Shown piece after piece: positions 1 to 7,775 of a DNA stretch of 21,030 nt. The notes under the pieces are model-generated. The model had not been told where the DNA came from. It did not search any database and worked only from the letters and a program-made list of their open reading frames with translations. Every line of letters starts with the position of its first letter. The stretch's first letter is position 1. The stretch spans positions 1 through 21,030 of the forward strand of contig JAEZVV010000005.1 in assembly GCA_023443095.1 (NCBI GenBank). Direction: 5' to 3'. The DNA comes from Pseudomonadota bacterium (GTDB taxonomy: Bacteria; Pseudomonadota; Gammaproteobacteria; Burkholderiales; Burkholderiaceae_F). A program made the position numbers and the translations under genes.

Positions 1-15
1 CGCCGCCGCGGCAGA

Positions 16-41
16 CGGGCGGGGCTGGCAGGCCCCGCCCG
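16..41 (-). terminator. GC-rich hairpin after the VOC gene
   Basis: A perfect 10-bp stem (arms 16-25 and 32-41) with a 6-base loop begins 2 bases past the stop codon of the minus-strand VOC gene. No T-run follows it on the minus strand, so it is not a classical intrinsic terminator. It could still mark the 3' end of the molybdenum-hydroxylase operon or stabilise the transcript end. Confidence 0.4.
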
Positions 42-43
42 GG

Positions 44-499
44 CTAGGCCTTGAACATGGCAGCCATGCGCCGCCGCACTTCGTCCTGGCTCAGGTCTTC
101 GACATGGGTGGCAAGCGTCCAGCGATAACCGAAGGGGTCCTTCACCATGCCCGTGCGGTCGCCGTAGAACTGGTCCTTGACCGGCTCGACGGCAACCGCC
201 CCGGCGGCCAGCGCCTGGGCAAAAGCGGCATCGGCATCGGGTACGTAGATCATCAGGAACACCGGCGAACCGCCGAGCGTGAGCGGGCTCTGGGTGCCCC
301 ACTCGGCGTTTTCTTCCGAGAACATCAGGATCGAGTCGCCGATGCGGATCTCGGCATGGCCGAGCTTGCCGTCGGGCATGTCGAGCCGGAGCAGCAGTTC
401 GGCGCCAAAGGCGCGGCGGTAGAAATCGATCGCCGCCGCGTCGCGCAGCGCAAGGTAGGGAGTGACCGAGTGATAACCGGCCGGAGGATTCTTGACCAT
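44..499 (-). CDS. VOC-family (glyoxalase/bleomycin-resistance fold, PhnB-like) protein
   Basis: This 151-residue protein has the single-chain VOC layout seen in PhnB-like glyoxalase-fold proteins: an N-terminal half with VTPYLALRDA (residues 12-21) and FYRRAFGAE, a middle segment GHAEIRIGDS, and a C-terminal half ending in DRTGMVKDPFGYRW. PhnB-like proteins are mostly of unknown substrate, so no reaction can be assigned. The start is supported by GAGGAG at 506-511, a strong ribosome binding site. The gene lies 12 bases downstream of the FAD-subunit stop, so it is probably the last cistron of the molybdenum-hydroxylase operon. It might handle a substrate, product or toxic by-product of that enzyme, but this is inferred from position alone. 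The fold call is firm; the function is unknown. Confidence 0.88.
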   Translation of the reverse strand: MVKNPPAGYHSVTPYLALRDAAAIDFYRRAFGAELLLRLDMPDGKLGHAEIRIGDSILMFSEENAEWGTQSPLTLGGSPVFLMIYVPDADAAFAQALAAGAVAVEPVKDQFYGDRTGMVKDPFGYRWTLATHVEDLSQDEVRRRMAAMFKA

Positions 500-511
500 C
501 GCTCTCTCCTC

Positions 512-1309
512 TTACGTTGCGGCGACCACCGCACGCGCGGCGAGCACCGGAATCAGGTGGGCGCGGTAGTCGGCCGAGGCGAACAGATCGCTCGAAAGAC
601 CGGCGGCATCGACCACTACCGCCTCGGCAGCCGCGGGAGTGAAGCTGCGGTCCAGGGCCTGCTCGATCGCCGTCGCGCGGAACACCCCGTCGACACCGGC
701 ACCGGTGACCGCTACCCGCACTCCGGCCGCGGTCTTGGCCAGGAACACGCCGACGATGGAGAAGCGCGATGCCGGTTGGCGGAACTTCACCCAGGCCGCC
801 TTTTCGGGCCGCGGGAAGTGGATCGCGACGATCAGCTCGTCGGGATCGAGTGCGGTCGAATACAGGCCGCGGAAGTAGTCGGCGGCAGCGATGCGGCGGC
901 GATTAGTACGGATCGTGGCGTCCAGCCCTAACACAGCGGCGGGATAACAGGCCGCGGGATCGTTGTGGGCGATCGAGCCGCCGATCGTGCCGCGGTTCCT
1001 GACCTGGCGGTCGCCGATCTTGCCGGCGAGGTCGGCCAAGGCCGGGATCATCGCCTTGACTTCGGCGTTGGCCGCCACCTCGGCATGAGTCGCCATGGCG
1101 CCGATCACGAGTCCGTCGCCGTCGCGGCAGACGCCGCGCATCTCGGCCACGCCCGAGAGATCGATCAGACCGTGCGGGCTCGCCAGCCCCATCCTCATGG
1201 TCGGCAGCAGCGACTGGCCACCGGCGAGCAGCTTGTCTTCGCCGTGCTCGGCTGCGAGAGCCGCGGCGGCCGCCACGGTCTCGGGGCGGTGAAAGTGCAT
1301 CAGGTTCAT
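512..1309 (-). CDS. FAD-binding subunit of a CoxM-like molybdenum hydroxylase
   Basis: This 265-residue protein matches the medium (FAD) subunit of the xanthine dehydrogenase/CO dehydrogenase family in length and motifs. AGGQSLLP at residues 29-36 and TIGGS at 108-112 are the two FAD-pyrophosphate-binding loops, and the C-terminal third resembles the CO dehydrogenase flavoprotein C-terminal domain. In such enzymes it takes electrons from the 2Fe-2S clusters and passes them to quinone or another acceptor. The start follows AAGGAG (1315-1320), which overlaps the end of the large-subunit gene, so the two are translationally close. It is the third cistron in the order small-large-medium, the arrangement known for form II cox-type operons. 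The natural electron acceptor is not visible. Confidence 0.93.
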   Translation of the reverse strand: MNLMHFHRPETVAAAAALAAEHGEDKLLAGGQSLLPTMRMGLASPHGLIDLSGVAEMRGVCRDGDGLVIGAMATHAEVAANAEVKAMIPALADLAGKIGDRQVRNRGTIGGSIAHNDPAACYPAAVLGLDATIRTNRRRIAAADYFRGLYSTALDPDELIVAIHFPRPEKAAWVKFRQPASRFSIVGVFLAKTAAGVRVAVTGAGVDGVFRATAIEQALDRSFTPAAAEAVVVDAAGLSSDLFASADYRAHLIPVLAARAVVAAT

Positions 1310-1318
1310 GGTCGCTCC

Positions 1319-3682
1319 TTAACTCCGGTTCGCCGAACGGATCGCCTGCCACACGGCGTGCGGGCTGGCGGGCATCGCCACATCGCGCACGCCGAACTCC
1401 GCGAGCGCATCCACCACGGCATTGATCACCGCCGGCGGCGAGCCGATCGCCCCCGCTTCGCCGCAGCCTTTCACGCCCAGCGGATTGTGGGTGCAGGGCG
1501 TGCCTTTGGCGGTTTCGACCGTGAAATGCGGCAGGTCGTCGGCGCGCGGCATGGCGTAGTCCATGTAGCTGCCGGTGAGCAGCTGGCCGTCGGCGTCGTA
1601 GACGCCGTGCTCGAGCAGGGCCTGCCCTATTCCCTGCGCCAGGCCGCCGTGGACCTGGCCCTCGACGATCATGGGGTTGATCACGTTGCCGAAGTCGTCG
1701 ACGGCGGTGAAGCGATCGACTCGCACCACGCCCGTGGCCGGATCGACCTCGACCTCGCAGACATAACTGCCCGCCGGGTAGGTGAAGTTGGTCGGGTCGT
1801 AGAAGGTGGTTTCGTTCAGGCCCGGCTCGAGCTTGTCGAGCGGAAAGTTGTGTGGCACGTAGGCGGTCAGCGCCACTTCGGCAAAGGCCTTCTTGCGGTC
1901 GGTGCCGGCAACGCGGAACTCGCCGTTAGCGAACTCGATGTCGGTGTCGGCGGCTTCGAGCAGGTGGGCGGCGATTTTCCTGCCCTTGGCAATGATCTTG
2001 TCGACGCTTTTGACGATCGCACTGCCGCCGACGGCAATCGAACGCGAGCCGTAAGTGCCCATGCCAAAAGCGACGCGGCCAGTGTCGCCGTGGACGATCT
2101 CGACGTCGCCCAACGGAATGCCGAGCTTGTCGGCCACCACCTGGGCAAACGTGGTCTCGTGGCCCTGGCCGTGAGAATGGCTGCCGGTGAAGACCGTCAC
2201 CTTGCCGGTGGGATGGACCCTCACCTCGCCCGACTCATACAGCCCGGCGCGTGCGCCCAGGGCGCCGGCGATGTTGCTCGGCGCCAGCCCGCAGGCCTCG
2301 ATGTAACAGGAGTGGCCGATCCCGCGCTTCAGACCCTTGGCGTGGCTCGCCGCCTTGCGCGCCGCGAAGCCCTTGACATCGGCCAGTTCGAGCGCACGCG
2401 TGAGCGTGGCGTTGTAGTCGCCGGTGTCGTAGGTGAGCCCGACCGGGGTCGAATACGGGAACTGGGTGATGAAGTTGCGCCGCCGCAGCTCGGCCGGATC
2501 GACCTTCATTTCGCGCGCGGCGGTTTCGACCACCCGTTCGACCAGGTAGGTCGCCTCGGGCCGGCCGGCGCCGCGATACGCATCCACGGGGGCGGTATTG
2601 GTGAAGACCGCCTTGACCTCGCAATAGATCGCCGGGGTCTTGTATTGGCCGGCAAGCAGGGTGGCGTAAAGGATGGTCGGGATACACGAGGCGAAGGTCG
2701 AGAGGTAGGCCCCCATGTTGGCCGTGGTGTGAACCCGCAGCGCAAGGAAGTTGCCTTGCGCGTCGAGCGCGAGTTCGGCCTTGCTCACGTGATCGCGGCC
2801 GTGCGCGTCGGAGAGGAAGGCTTCGCCGCGGTCGGCGGTCCATTTGATCGGCCGGCCGACACGCTTGCTCGCCCACACCAGCGCGGTCTCTTCGGCGTAG
2901 AGGTAGATCTTGGAGCCGAAGCCGCCCCCCACGTCCGGCGCGATCACCCGCACCTTCTGTTCGGGCAGGCCGAGCACGAAGGCGGTCATCAGGAGCCGCT
3001 CGACGTGCGGGTTCTGGCTCGTCACGTACAGCGTGTAGCTGTCGTCGGCGGGGTCGAAGCGGGCGTTGGCCGCGCGCGGCTCGATCGCATTGGGGATGAG
3101 GCGGTTGTTGCGGAACTCGAGCGTGGTGACGTGGGCGGCGGCCTTGAACGCGGCGTCGACCTTGGCCGCGTCGCCGATGCCCCAGGTGTAGCAGACGTTG
3201 TCGGGAGCGATGTCGTGCACCGCCGTGGCATGGCCGGCGGCGGTCGCAGTATCGGCTACCGCCGGCAGGGGTTCGTAATCGACCACGATCAACTCGGCCG
3301 CCGCCTTGGCCTGGGCCAGCGTATTGGCGACCACCAGGGCCACGTGGTCGCCGACGTAACAGACTTTCTGATCGGCGAGGACCGCGTGTTTGGGCTCCTT
3401 CATCGGCGTGCCGTCGAGGTTGTTGATCAGCCAGCCGCAAGGCAGGCCGCCGACATCGCGGAAGTCGCGTCCGGTGTAAACCGCGAGCACGCCTTCGGCC
3501 GCTTCGGCCGGCGCGGTGTCGATTCCCTTGATGCGTGCGTGCGCGTAAGGACTGCGCAGAAAATAGCCGTAACTCTGATCGTGGAAGTGAACATCGTCGG
3601 TGTAGTTGCCACGGCCGGTCAGGAAGCGGAAATCCTCGACCCGCTCGACCGACTTGCCGATGAATCCGGGTTGGTCGCCCAT
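1319..3682 (-). CDS. Molybdopterin-binding large subunit of a form II CoxL-like hydroxylase
   Basis: This 787-residue catalytic subunit belongs to the xanthine oxidase/aerobic CO dehydrogenase large-subunit family. Visible motifs are GGGFGSK at residues 252-258 (molybdopterin region), AYRGAGR at 368-374, a GQGHE segment, and GCGEAGAIG with E742 as the expected catalytic base. AYRGAGR is the form II signature. Proven CO dehydrogenases carry AYxCSFR, with a cysteine that binds copper, and that cysteine is absent here. CO oxidation should therefore not be assumed; aldehydes, N-heterocycles or aromatics are possible substrates. The start at 3682 is chosen because MGDQPGFIGKSVERVED aligns with the family N-terminus and GGAG lies at 3689-3692. 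The open frame extends 139 codons further upstream, but only through the small-subunit gene in another frame. Confidence 0.95.
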   Translation of the reverse strand: MGDQPGFIGKSVERVEDFRFLTGRGNYTDDVHFHDQSYGYFLRSPYAHARIKGIDTAPAEAAEGVLAVYTGRDFRDVGGLPCGWLINNLDGTPMKEPKHAVLADQKVCYVGDHVALVVANTLAQAKAAAELIVVDYEPLPAVADTATAAGHATAVHDIAPDNVCYTWGIGDAAKVDAAFKAAAHVTTLEFRNNRLIPNAIEPRAANARFDPADDSYTLYVTSQNPHVERLLMTAFVLGLPEQKVRVIAPDVGGGFGSKIYLYAEETALVWASKRVGRPIKWTADRGEAFLSDAHGRDHVSKAELALDAQGNFLALRVHTTANMGAYLSTFASCIPTILYATLLAGQYKTPAIYCEVKAVFTNTAPVDAYRGAGRPEATYLVERVVETAAREMKVDPAELRRRNFITQFPYSTPVGLTYDTGDYNATLTRALELADVKGFAARKAASHAKGLKRGIGHSCYIEACGLAPSNIAGALGARAGLYESGEVRVHPTGKVTVFTGSHSHGQGHETTFAQVVADKLGIPLGDVEIVHGDTGRVAFGMGTYGSRSIAVGGSAIVKSVDKIIAKGRKIAAHLLEAADTDIEFANGEFRVAGTDRKKAFAEVALTAYVPHNFPLDKLEPGLNETTFYDPTNFTYPAGSYVCEVEVDPATGVVRVDRFTAVDDFGNVINPMIVEGQVHGGLAQGIGQALLEHGVYDADGQLLTGSYMDYAMPRADDLPHFTVETAKGTPCTHNPLGVKGCGEAGAIGSPPAVINAVVDALAEFGVRDVAMPASPHAVWQAIRSANRS

Positions 3683-3734
3683 AACTGTCTCCGTTGTTTT
3701 GTTCAAAGCGCGGGACTGGCGCCCGCTGCCAAGG

Positions 3735-3751
3735 GCCGGCGCTGCGCCGGC
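3735..3751 (-). promoter_or_regulatory. Intercistronic hairpin between the small- and large-subunit genes
   Basis: A 7-bp GC-only stem (3735-3741 with 3745-3751, 3-base loop) sits in the 80-base gap between the 2Fe-2S subunit stop and the large-subunit start. No T-run follows it. It may act as an mRNA processing or stability element that sets subunit ratios, but stems of this kind also arise by chance in GC-rich DNA. Confidence 0.3.
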
Positions 3752-3762
3752 GAGCGAAGCGC

Positions 3763-4233
3763 TCAGCCGCGCATGCCCTTGGCCCCCAGCTCGACCGCCT
3801 TGACGATGTTCTGGTAGCCGGTGCAACGACAGAAGTTGCCTTCTAGCCCTTCGCGGATCTCGGCTTCGGTGCCGTGCGCATGGTGGTGGACGAGGTCGAT
3901 CGCGCTCATCACCATGCCCGGCGTGCAGTAACCGCACTGCAAGCCATGGCAGGCCTTGAACGCGGCCTGCATCGGGTGCAGCGATCCGTCGGCCGAAATG
4001 CCTTCGATGGTGGTGACCTGGGCGCCGTCGACCTGGGCGGCCAGCACGTTGCAGCTCTTGACCGCCCGGCCGTCGAGGTGGACGGTGCAGGCGCCGCATT
4101 GGGCGGTGTCGCAGCCGACGTGGGTGCCGGTCAGACGCAGGTGTTCGCGCAGGAAGGTGGAGAGGGGAAGGTCGGGATCAACGCTCGCCTCGACGGGCTT
4201 GCCATTGACTCGAAGCGAAATCGGAACGGGCAT
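3763..4233 (-). CDS. 2Fe-2S subunit of a CoxS-like molybdenum hydroxylase
   Basis: This 156-residue iron-sulfur subunit carries all eight expected cluster cysteines. C41, C46, C49 and C61 form the plant-ferredoxin-type N-terminal cluster. C100, C103, C135 and C137 form the C-terminal helical-domain cluster (CGYC and CRC motifs). It relays electrons from the molybdenum centre to the FAD subunit. Its length is typical of the family, and there is no signal peptide, as expected for a cytoplasmic enzyme. The start is supported by GAGGAG at 4243-4248, nine bases away. It is the promoter-proximal gene of the operon, and the 175-base region in front of it is shared with the divergent XdhC-like gene. 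Confidence 0.95.
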   Translation of the reverse strand: MPVPISLRVNGKPVEASVDPDLPLSTFLREHLRLTGTHVGCDTAQCGACTVHLDGRAVKSCNVLAAQVDGAQVTTIEGISADGSLHPMQAAFKACHGLQCGYCTPGMVMSAIDLVHHHAHGTEAEIREGLEGNFCRCTGYQNIVKAVELGAKGMRG

Positions 4234-4341
4234 GACGGCTGTCTCCTCGTTATTGGTTTCGTTCGCGCGCTGACGGACCGCGGCCCCGGCGGACCCACGC
4301 GAACCCCCACATTAGCGGCGCGTTTGCCGCTCGCGCAAGAG

Positions 4342-4384
4342 TGCGGTGTGGCTCGTGTTAAAAAGCCGCACCCGCCACACCGCA
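4342..4384. promoter_or_regulatory. 11-bp inverted repeat between the hydroxylase operon and the xdhC-like gene
   Basis: A perfect 11-bp inverted repeat (TGCGGTGTGGC at 4342-4352 and its complement at 4374-4384) flanks a 21-base spacer containing the only A/T-rich stretch nearby, TTAAAAA. The centres of the arms are 32 bp apart, about three helical turns. That spacing suits a dimeric regulator binding one DNA face, or a looped operator. The right arm ends 24 bases before the XdhC-like start codon, so a stem-loop in the leader RNA is the alternative. No regulator gene lies in the window. I could not assign clear -35/-10 boxes around it. Confidence 0.5.
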
Positions 4385-4408
4385 ACGAGCACATCGGGAG
4401 AGCTAGGC

Positions 4409-5413
4409 ATGGACAACGTCGACCTGCAGGTGATCCGGCGCGGCCTCGAGTGGCTGGAACAGGGCCATCGCGCCGTCATGGGGACCATAGTCCGCACCTG
4501 GGGCTCGGCGCCGAGGCCGGTGGGCGCGCTCGTCATGATCCGCGACGACGGCCTGGTGGCGGGTTCGGTCTCGGGCGGGTGCATCGAGGACGACCTGGTC
4601 GACCGTGTCCGTTCCCACGCGCTCGCCGCCGACGCGCCGCAGCGGGTGACCTACGGCGTCACCGCCGAGGAGGCTTTCCGCTTCGGCCTGCCCTGCGGCG
4701 GAACGATAGAACTGGTGCTCGAGCCGCTGGGCCCGCAGTCGAAACTCGCCGAACTGCTCGATCGGGTCGCCGCCGGCCGCCAGACTCGCCGCCGCTTGTG
4801 GCTGGCGACCGGCCAGGTCGATCTGGCCGACGGCAGCAGCGCCGACGTCTTGTCGGTCGATGACGAACGCCTGGTGAGTGTGCACGGTCCGCGCCTGCGG
4901 CTGCTGGTGATAGGCGCCGGCCAGCTCACGCACTACCTGGCGCAGATGGCGCTCGCCTGCGACTACCAGGTGACGATCTGCGACCCGCGCGAGGAATACG
5001 CCGATGGCTGGCTGGTGCCCGGCACCGAACTCGTTCGCAGCATGCCCGACGACACCGTGGTCGACTTCAAGCCCGACGCCAACACCGCGATCGTGGCACT
5101 CACCCACGACCCCAAGCTCGACGACCTGGCCTTGATCGAGGCACTCAAAAGCCCGGCCTTTTATGTCGGCGCGATCGGCTCGCAGCGCAACCAGGCCAAA
5201 CGCAAGGAAAGGCTGCTCGAGTTCGGCGTAACGCCGGCCATGCTCGAAACACTGCACGGCCCGGTCGGGCTGAAAAACGGCGCCCGCACTCCGCCCGAAA
5301 TCGCGGTATCCATCCTCGCCGAAATGACCGCGGTGAAATACGGCTACCGCATCGCGCCGCCCGAACGCGTCGCGGCGGCTACCGCCGTCGAGGCCGGCTG
5401 CAGCCGGGGCTGA
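4409..5413 (+). CDS. XdhC/CoxF-family molybdenum cofactor insertion factor
   Basis: This 334-residue protein has the two XdhC-family halves. The N-terminal half carries GSAPRPVGA (residues 32-40), SGGCIE with C58, and GLPCGGTIE with C96. The C-terminal half is a Rossmann-type domain starting at GAGQL (169-173), with DPREEY and the GSQRNQAKRKERL segment typical of the family. XdhC proteins bind molybdenum cofactor, help its sulfuration and deliver it to xanthine dehydrogenase-type apoenzymes. The obvious client is the divergent hydroxylase operon. The start at 4409 is preferred over an upstream in-frame codon at 4346 because GGGAGAG (4396-4402) lies six bases away and the extra 21 residues are not family-like. 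Confidence 0.92.
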   Translation: MDNVDLQVIRRGLEWLEQGHRAVMGTIVRTWGSAPRPVGALVMIRDDGLVAGSVSGGCIEDDLVDRVRSHALAADAPQRVTYGVTAEEAFRFGLPCGGTIELVLEPLGPQSKLAELLDRVAAGRQTRRRLWLATGQVDLADGSSADVLSVDDERLVSVHGPRLRLLVIGAGQLTHYLAQMALACDYQVTICDPREEYADGWLVPGTELVRSMPDDTVVDFKPDANTAIVALTHDPKLDDLALIEALKSPAFYVGAIGSQRNQAKRKERLLEFGVTPAMLETLHGPVGLKNGARTPPEIAVSILAEMTAVKYGYRIAPPERVAAATAVEAGCSRG

Positions 5414-5439
5414 CGCCGGGCCGCGGCGGGAGCGACAAT
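5410..5439 (+). promoter_or_regulatory. Possible sigma-70-type promoter for the carbonic anhydrase gene
   Basis: CTGACG (5410-5415) and GACAAT (5434-5439) are separated by 18 bases, each matching the sigma-70 boxes at four of six positions. They sit about 30 bases before the carbonic anhydrase start, partly over the XdhC-like stop codon. This would let the gene be transcribed on its own. The match is weak and unproven. Confidence 0.28.
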
Positions 5440-5469
5440 GCCGCCACTTCGCACTCCAGCACACACACG

Positions 5470-6138
5470 ATGTCCCAATCCCTGAACCGCCTGTTTCACC
5501 AAAACCGCGACTGGGCCCAGGCCGAAACCGAACGCGACCCGGAGTTCTTCCGCAAGCTGATCGGCCAGCAGGCGCCCGAATACCTTTGGATAGGCTGCTC
5601 GGACAGCCGGGTACCGGCCAACCAGATCACCGGCCTGGCCCCGGGCGAGGTCTTCGTCCATCGCAACATCGCCAACCTGGTGGTTCACACCGACCTCAAC
5701 TGCCTGACCGTGGTCGACTTCGCCGTCGACCTGCTCAAGGTCAAACACGTGATGGTGGTCGGGCACCATGGCTGCAGCGGCGTGACGATGGCGATGAAAC
5801 GCACGGCCGTGGGTTTGTCGGAGAACTGGCTGCGCCATATCCAGGATGTCGAACGCATGCACGCCGACCTGCTCGCCACCGCCATCGACGAGGAGCAGCG
5901 GGCGCAGATGCTGTGCGAACTCAACGTCGTGGAGCAGGCGAACAATCTGTGCCAGACCAGCATCGTCCAGAACGCCTGGAAACGCGGTGCCGAGCTGGTC
6001 ATCCACGGCTGGATTTACTCGCTTGCCGACGGGCTGCTGGTCGACCTGGGCTTTGCCGCGAACCGGCCACAGGATGCCCCCGCCAGCCGTGACCGCGCGA
6101 TCGACAACATCGCCCAGCGCTACCGCGAACGGCGCTGA
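5470..6138 (+). CDS. can: Beta-class carbonic anhydrase
   Basis: This 222-residue enzyme interconverts CO2 and bicarbonate in the cytoplasm, supplying bicarbonate for carboxylases. The zinc site is clear: C43 in CSDSR, D45 and R47 (the Asp-Arg dyad), and H99 with C102 in GHHGC. Length and motif order match the E. coli Can type. There is no signal peptide. No purine-rich ribosome binding site is visible before the start; the leader there is an ACACACAC run. It follows the XdhC-like gene by 56 bases on the same strand. Co-transcription is possible, but a housekeeping role independent of the molybdenum enzyme is more likely. Confidence 0.95.
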   Translation: MSQSLNRLFHQNRDWAQAETERDPEFFRKLIGQQAPEYLWIGCSDSRVPANQITGLAPGEVFVHRNIANLVVHTDLNCLTVVDFAVDLLKVKHVMVVGHHGCSGVTMAMKRTAVGLSENWLRHIQDVERMHADLLATAIDEEQRAQMLCELNVVEQANNLCQTSIVQNAWKRGAELVIHGWIYSLADGLLVDLGFAANRPQDAPASRDRAIDNIAQRYRERR

Positions 6139-6235
6139 AGCCCCCCAGGAAACCCGCGACACGGCTGGCGCGGCGGGCATCGCCCGCGGCCGGTATGCTC
6201 ACTCCCACCCCTCACTGCCGCGCAAGAACCCCGCC

Positions 6236-7693
6236 ATGGAAGACATCCTCATCAACATCACGCCCCAGGAGACTCGGGTCGCCATGCTGCTGCAGGGGGT
6301 CGTGCAGGAACTTCACATCGAGCGCTCGAGCGCGCGCGGCATGGTGGGCAATATCTATCTCGGAAAAGTGGCGCGGGTCCTGCCCGGCATGCAGTCGGCC
6401 TTCATCGACATCGGGCTCGAACGCGCGGCTTTCCTGCACGTGGCCGACATCTGGGAGTACCGCCAGCACGGGTCCGACAAGGCGCCGCCGATCGAGCGCC
6501 TGCTGCGCGATGGCGACACCCTCATCGTGCAAGTGGTGAAGGACCCGATCGGCACCAAGGGCGCCCGCCTGTCGACTCAGGTCAGCTTGGCCGGCCGCAT
6601 GCTGGTCTACCTGCCGCAGGACCCCCACATCGGCGTCAGCCAGCGGATCGAGGATGAACTCGAACGCGAGCGCCTGCGCGAGATGCTCACCCAGCTCAAG
6701 CCCGAGACCGAAAAGGGCGGCTACATCGTGCGCACCAGCGCCGAGGATGCCACCGAGTCGGACCTGGCCGCCGACCTCGATTACCTGGGCAAGCTGTGGA
6801 CCCGGATCCAGGCCGAAGGCCGGCAGCAGCCGGCGCCCCGCCTGCTCTACCAGGAGCTGTCGCTGGCGCAGCGGGTCCTGCGCGACATGGTCAACGACGA
6901 GACCGCCAGCGTGCAGGTCGACTCGCGCGAGAACTACCTCAAGCTGCGCGAGTTTTCCGAGCTCTATGTGCCCAAGGTCACCACCCGCCTGATGCATTAC
7001 ACCGGCGACCGCCCGCTCTTTGACCTGTATTCGATCGACGAGGAAATCGAACGTGCGCTGGCGCGCCGGGTCGACCTGAAGTCGGGCGGCTATCTGGTGG
7101 TCGACCAGACCGAGGCGATGACGACGATCGACGTCAACACCGGCGGCTTTGTCGGCACCCGCAGCTTCGATGACACGATATTCAAGACCAACCTCGAAGC
7201 GGCCCAGGCGATCGCGCGCCAGCTGCGCATGCGCAACCTGGGCGGGATCATCATCGTCGACTTCATCGACATGACAAGCGAGGAGCACCGCGCGGCGGTG
7301 CTGGCCGAGTTCCAGCGCGCGCTCGCGCGCGACCGCACGCGCATGACCATGAGCGGATTCACCCAGCTCGGCCTGGTCGAGATGACGCGCAAGCGCACCC
7401 GCGAGTCGCTCGCGCACATCTTGTGCGAGGCCTGCCCCACCTGCGGCGGACGCGGCTCGCTCAAGACGGCCCGCACCGTGTGTTACGAGATCCTGCGCGA
7501 GGTGGTGCGCGAATGGCGCCAGTTTGGCGACACCCACGAGTTCCGCGTGCTCGCCTCGCAGACGGTGGTCGACCTGTTCCTGGAGGAAGAATCGGCGGCG
7601 CTGGCGCTGCTGTCGGACTTCATCGGCAAGCCGGTGTCGCTGCAGGTCGAAAGCGTCTATTCGCAGGAGCAGTACGACATCGTTCTCATGTAG
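6236..7693 (+). CDS. rng: Ribonuclease G
   Basis: This 485-residue endoribonuclease of the RNase E/G family processes the 5' end of 16S rRNA and degrades mRNAs. An N-terminal S1-like RNA-binding domain covers roughly residues 35-120 (GNIYLGKVARVLPGMQSAF). The DNase I-like catalytic domain has D299 in TTIDVNTGG and D342 in IIVDFIDM, the expected magnesium-binding aspartates. C400-P-T-C403 is the zinc-link that pairs protomers. The length matches E. coli RNase G, and the long C-terminal scaffold of RNase E is absent. The start is set by MEDILINITPQETRVA; the 130 codons of open frame upstream overlap carbonic anhydrase in another frame. The maf gene, a frequent neighbour of rng, is not adjacent here. 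Confidence 0.96.
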   Translation: MEDILINITPQETRVAMLLQGVVQELHIERSSARGMVGNIYLGKVARVLPGMQSAFIDIGLERAAFLHVADIWEYRQHGSDKAPPIERLLRDGDTLIVQVVKDPIGTKGARLSTQVSLAGRMLVYLPQDPHIGVSQRIEDELERERLREMLTQLKPETEKGGYIVRTSAEDATESDLAADLDYLGKLWTRIQAEGRQQPAPRLLYQELSLAQRVLRDMVNDETASVQVDSRENYLKLREFSELYVPKVTTRLMHYTGDRPLFDLYSIDEEIERALARRVDLKSGGYLVVDQTEAMTTIDVNTGGFVGTRSFDDTIFKTNLEAAQAIARQLRMRNLGGIIIVDFIDMTSEEHRAAVLAEFQRALARDRTRMTMSGFTQLGLVEMTRKRTRESLAHILCEACPTCGGRGSLKTARTVCYEILREVVREWRQFGDTHEFRVLASQTVVDLFLEEESAALALLSDFIGKPVSLQVESVYSQEQYDIVLM

Positions 7694-7775
7694 CTGCCGC
7701 CAGCGCACGTCGCCGCCGCCTGCGGCCCGGACATCGTCAGCCCGGGGCAGCTGGGTGGCGGCGCAGCGAGCCCGC

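Noticed and set aside
1319..3682. Annotation of the large subunit as a genuine CO dehydrogenase
   Set aside because: The AYxCSFR copper-site loop is absent and replaced by AYRGAGR, so CO oxidation is not supported by sequence.
965..3817. 950-codon plus-strand open frame opposite the large and FAD subunit genes
   Set aside because: The translation is low in complexity and rich in Arg, Gly, His and Val with no family motifs. It is the usual antisense shadow in GC-rich coding DNA; the minus-strand reading has clear catalytic motifs.
7694..7775. Bidirectional terminator between rng and msbA
   Set aside because: Short GC repeats (GCCGCCA and TGGCGGC) can pair over a long distance, but there is no compact stem and no T-run on either strand.
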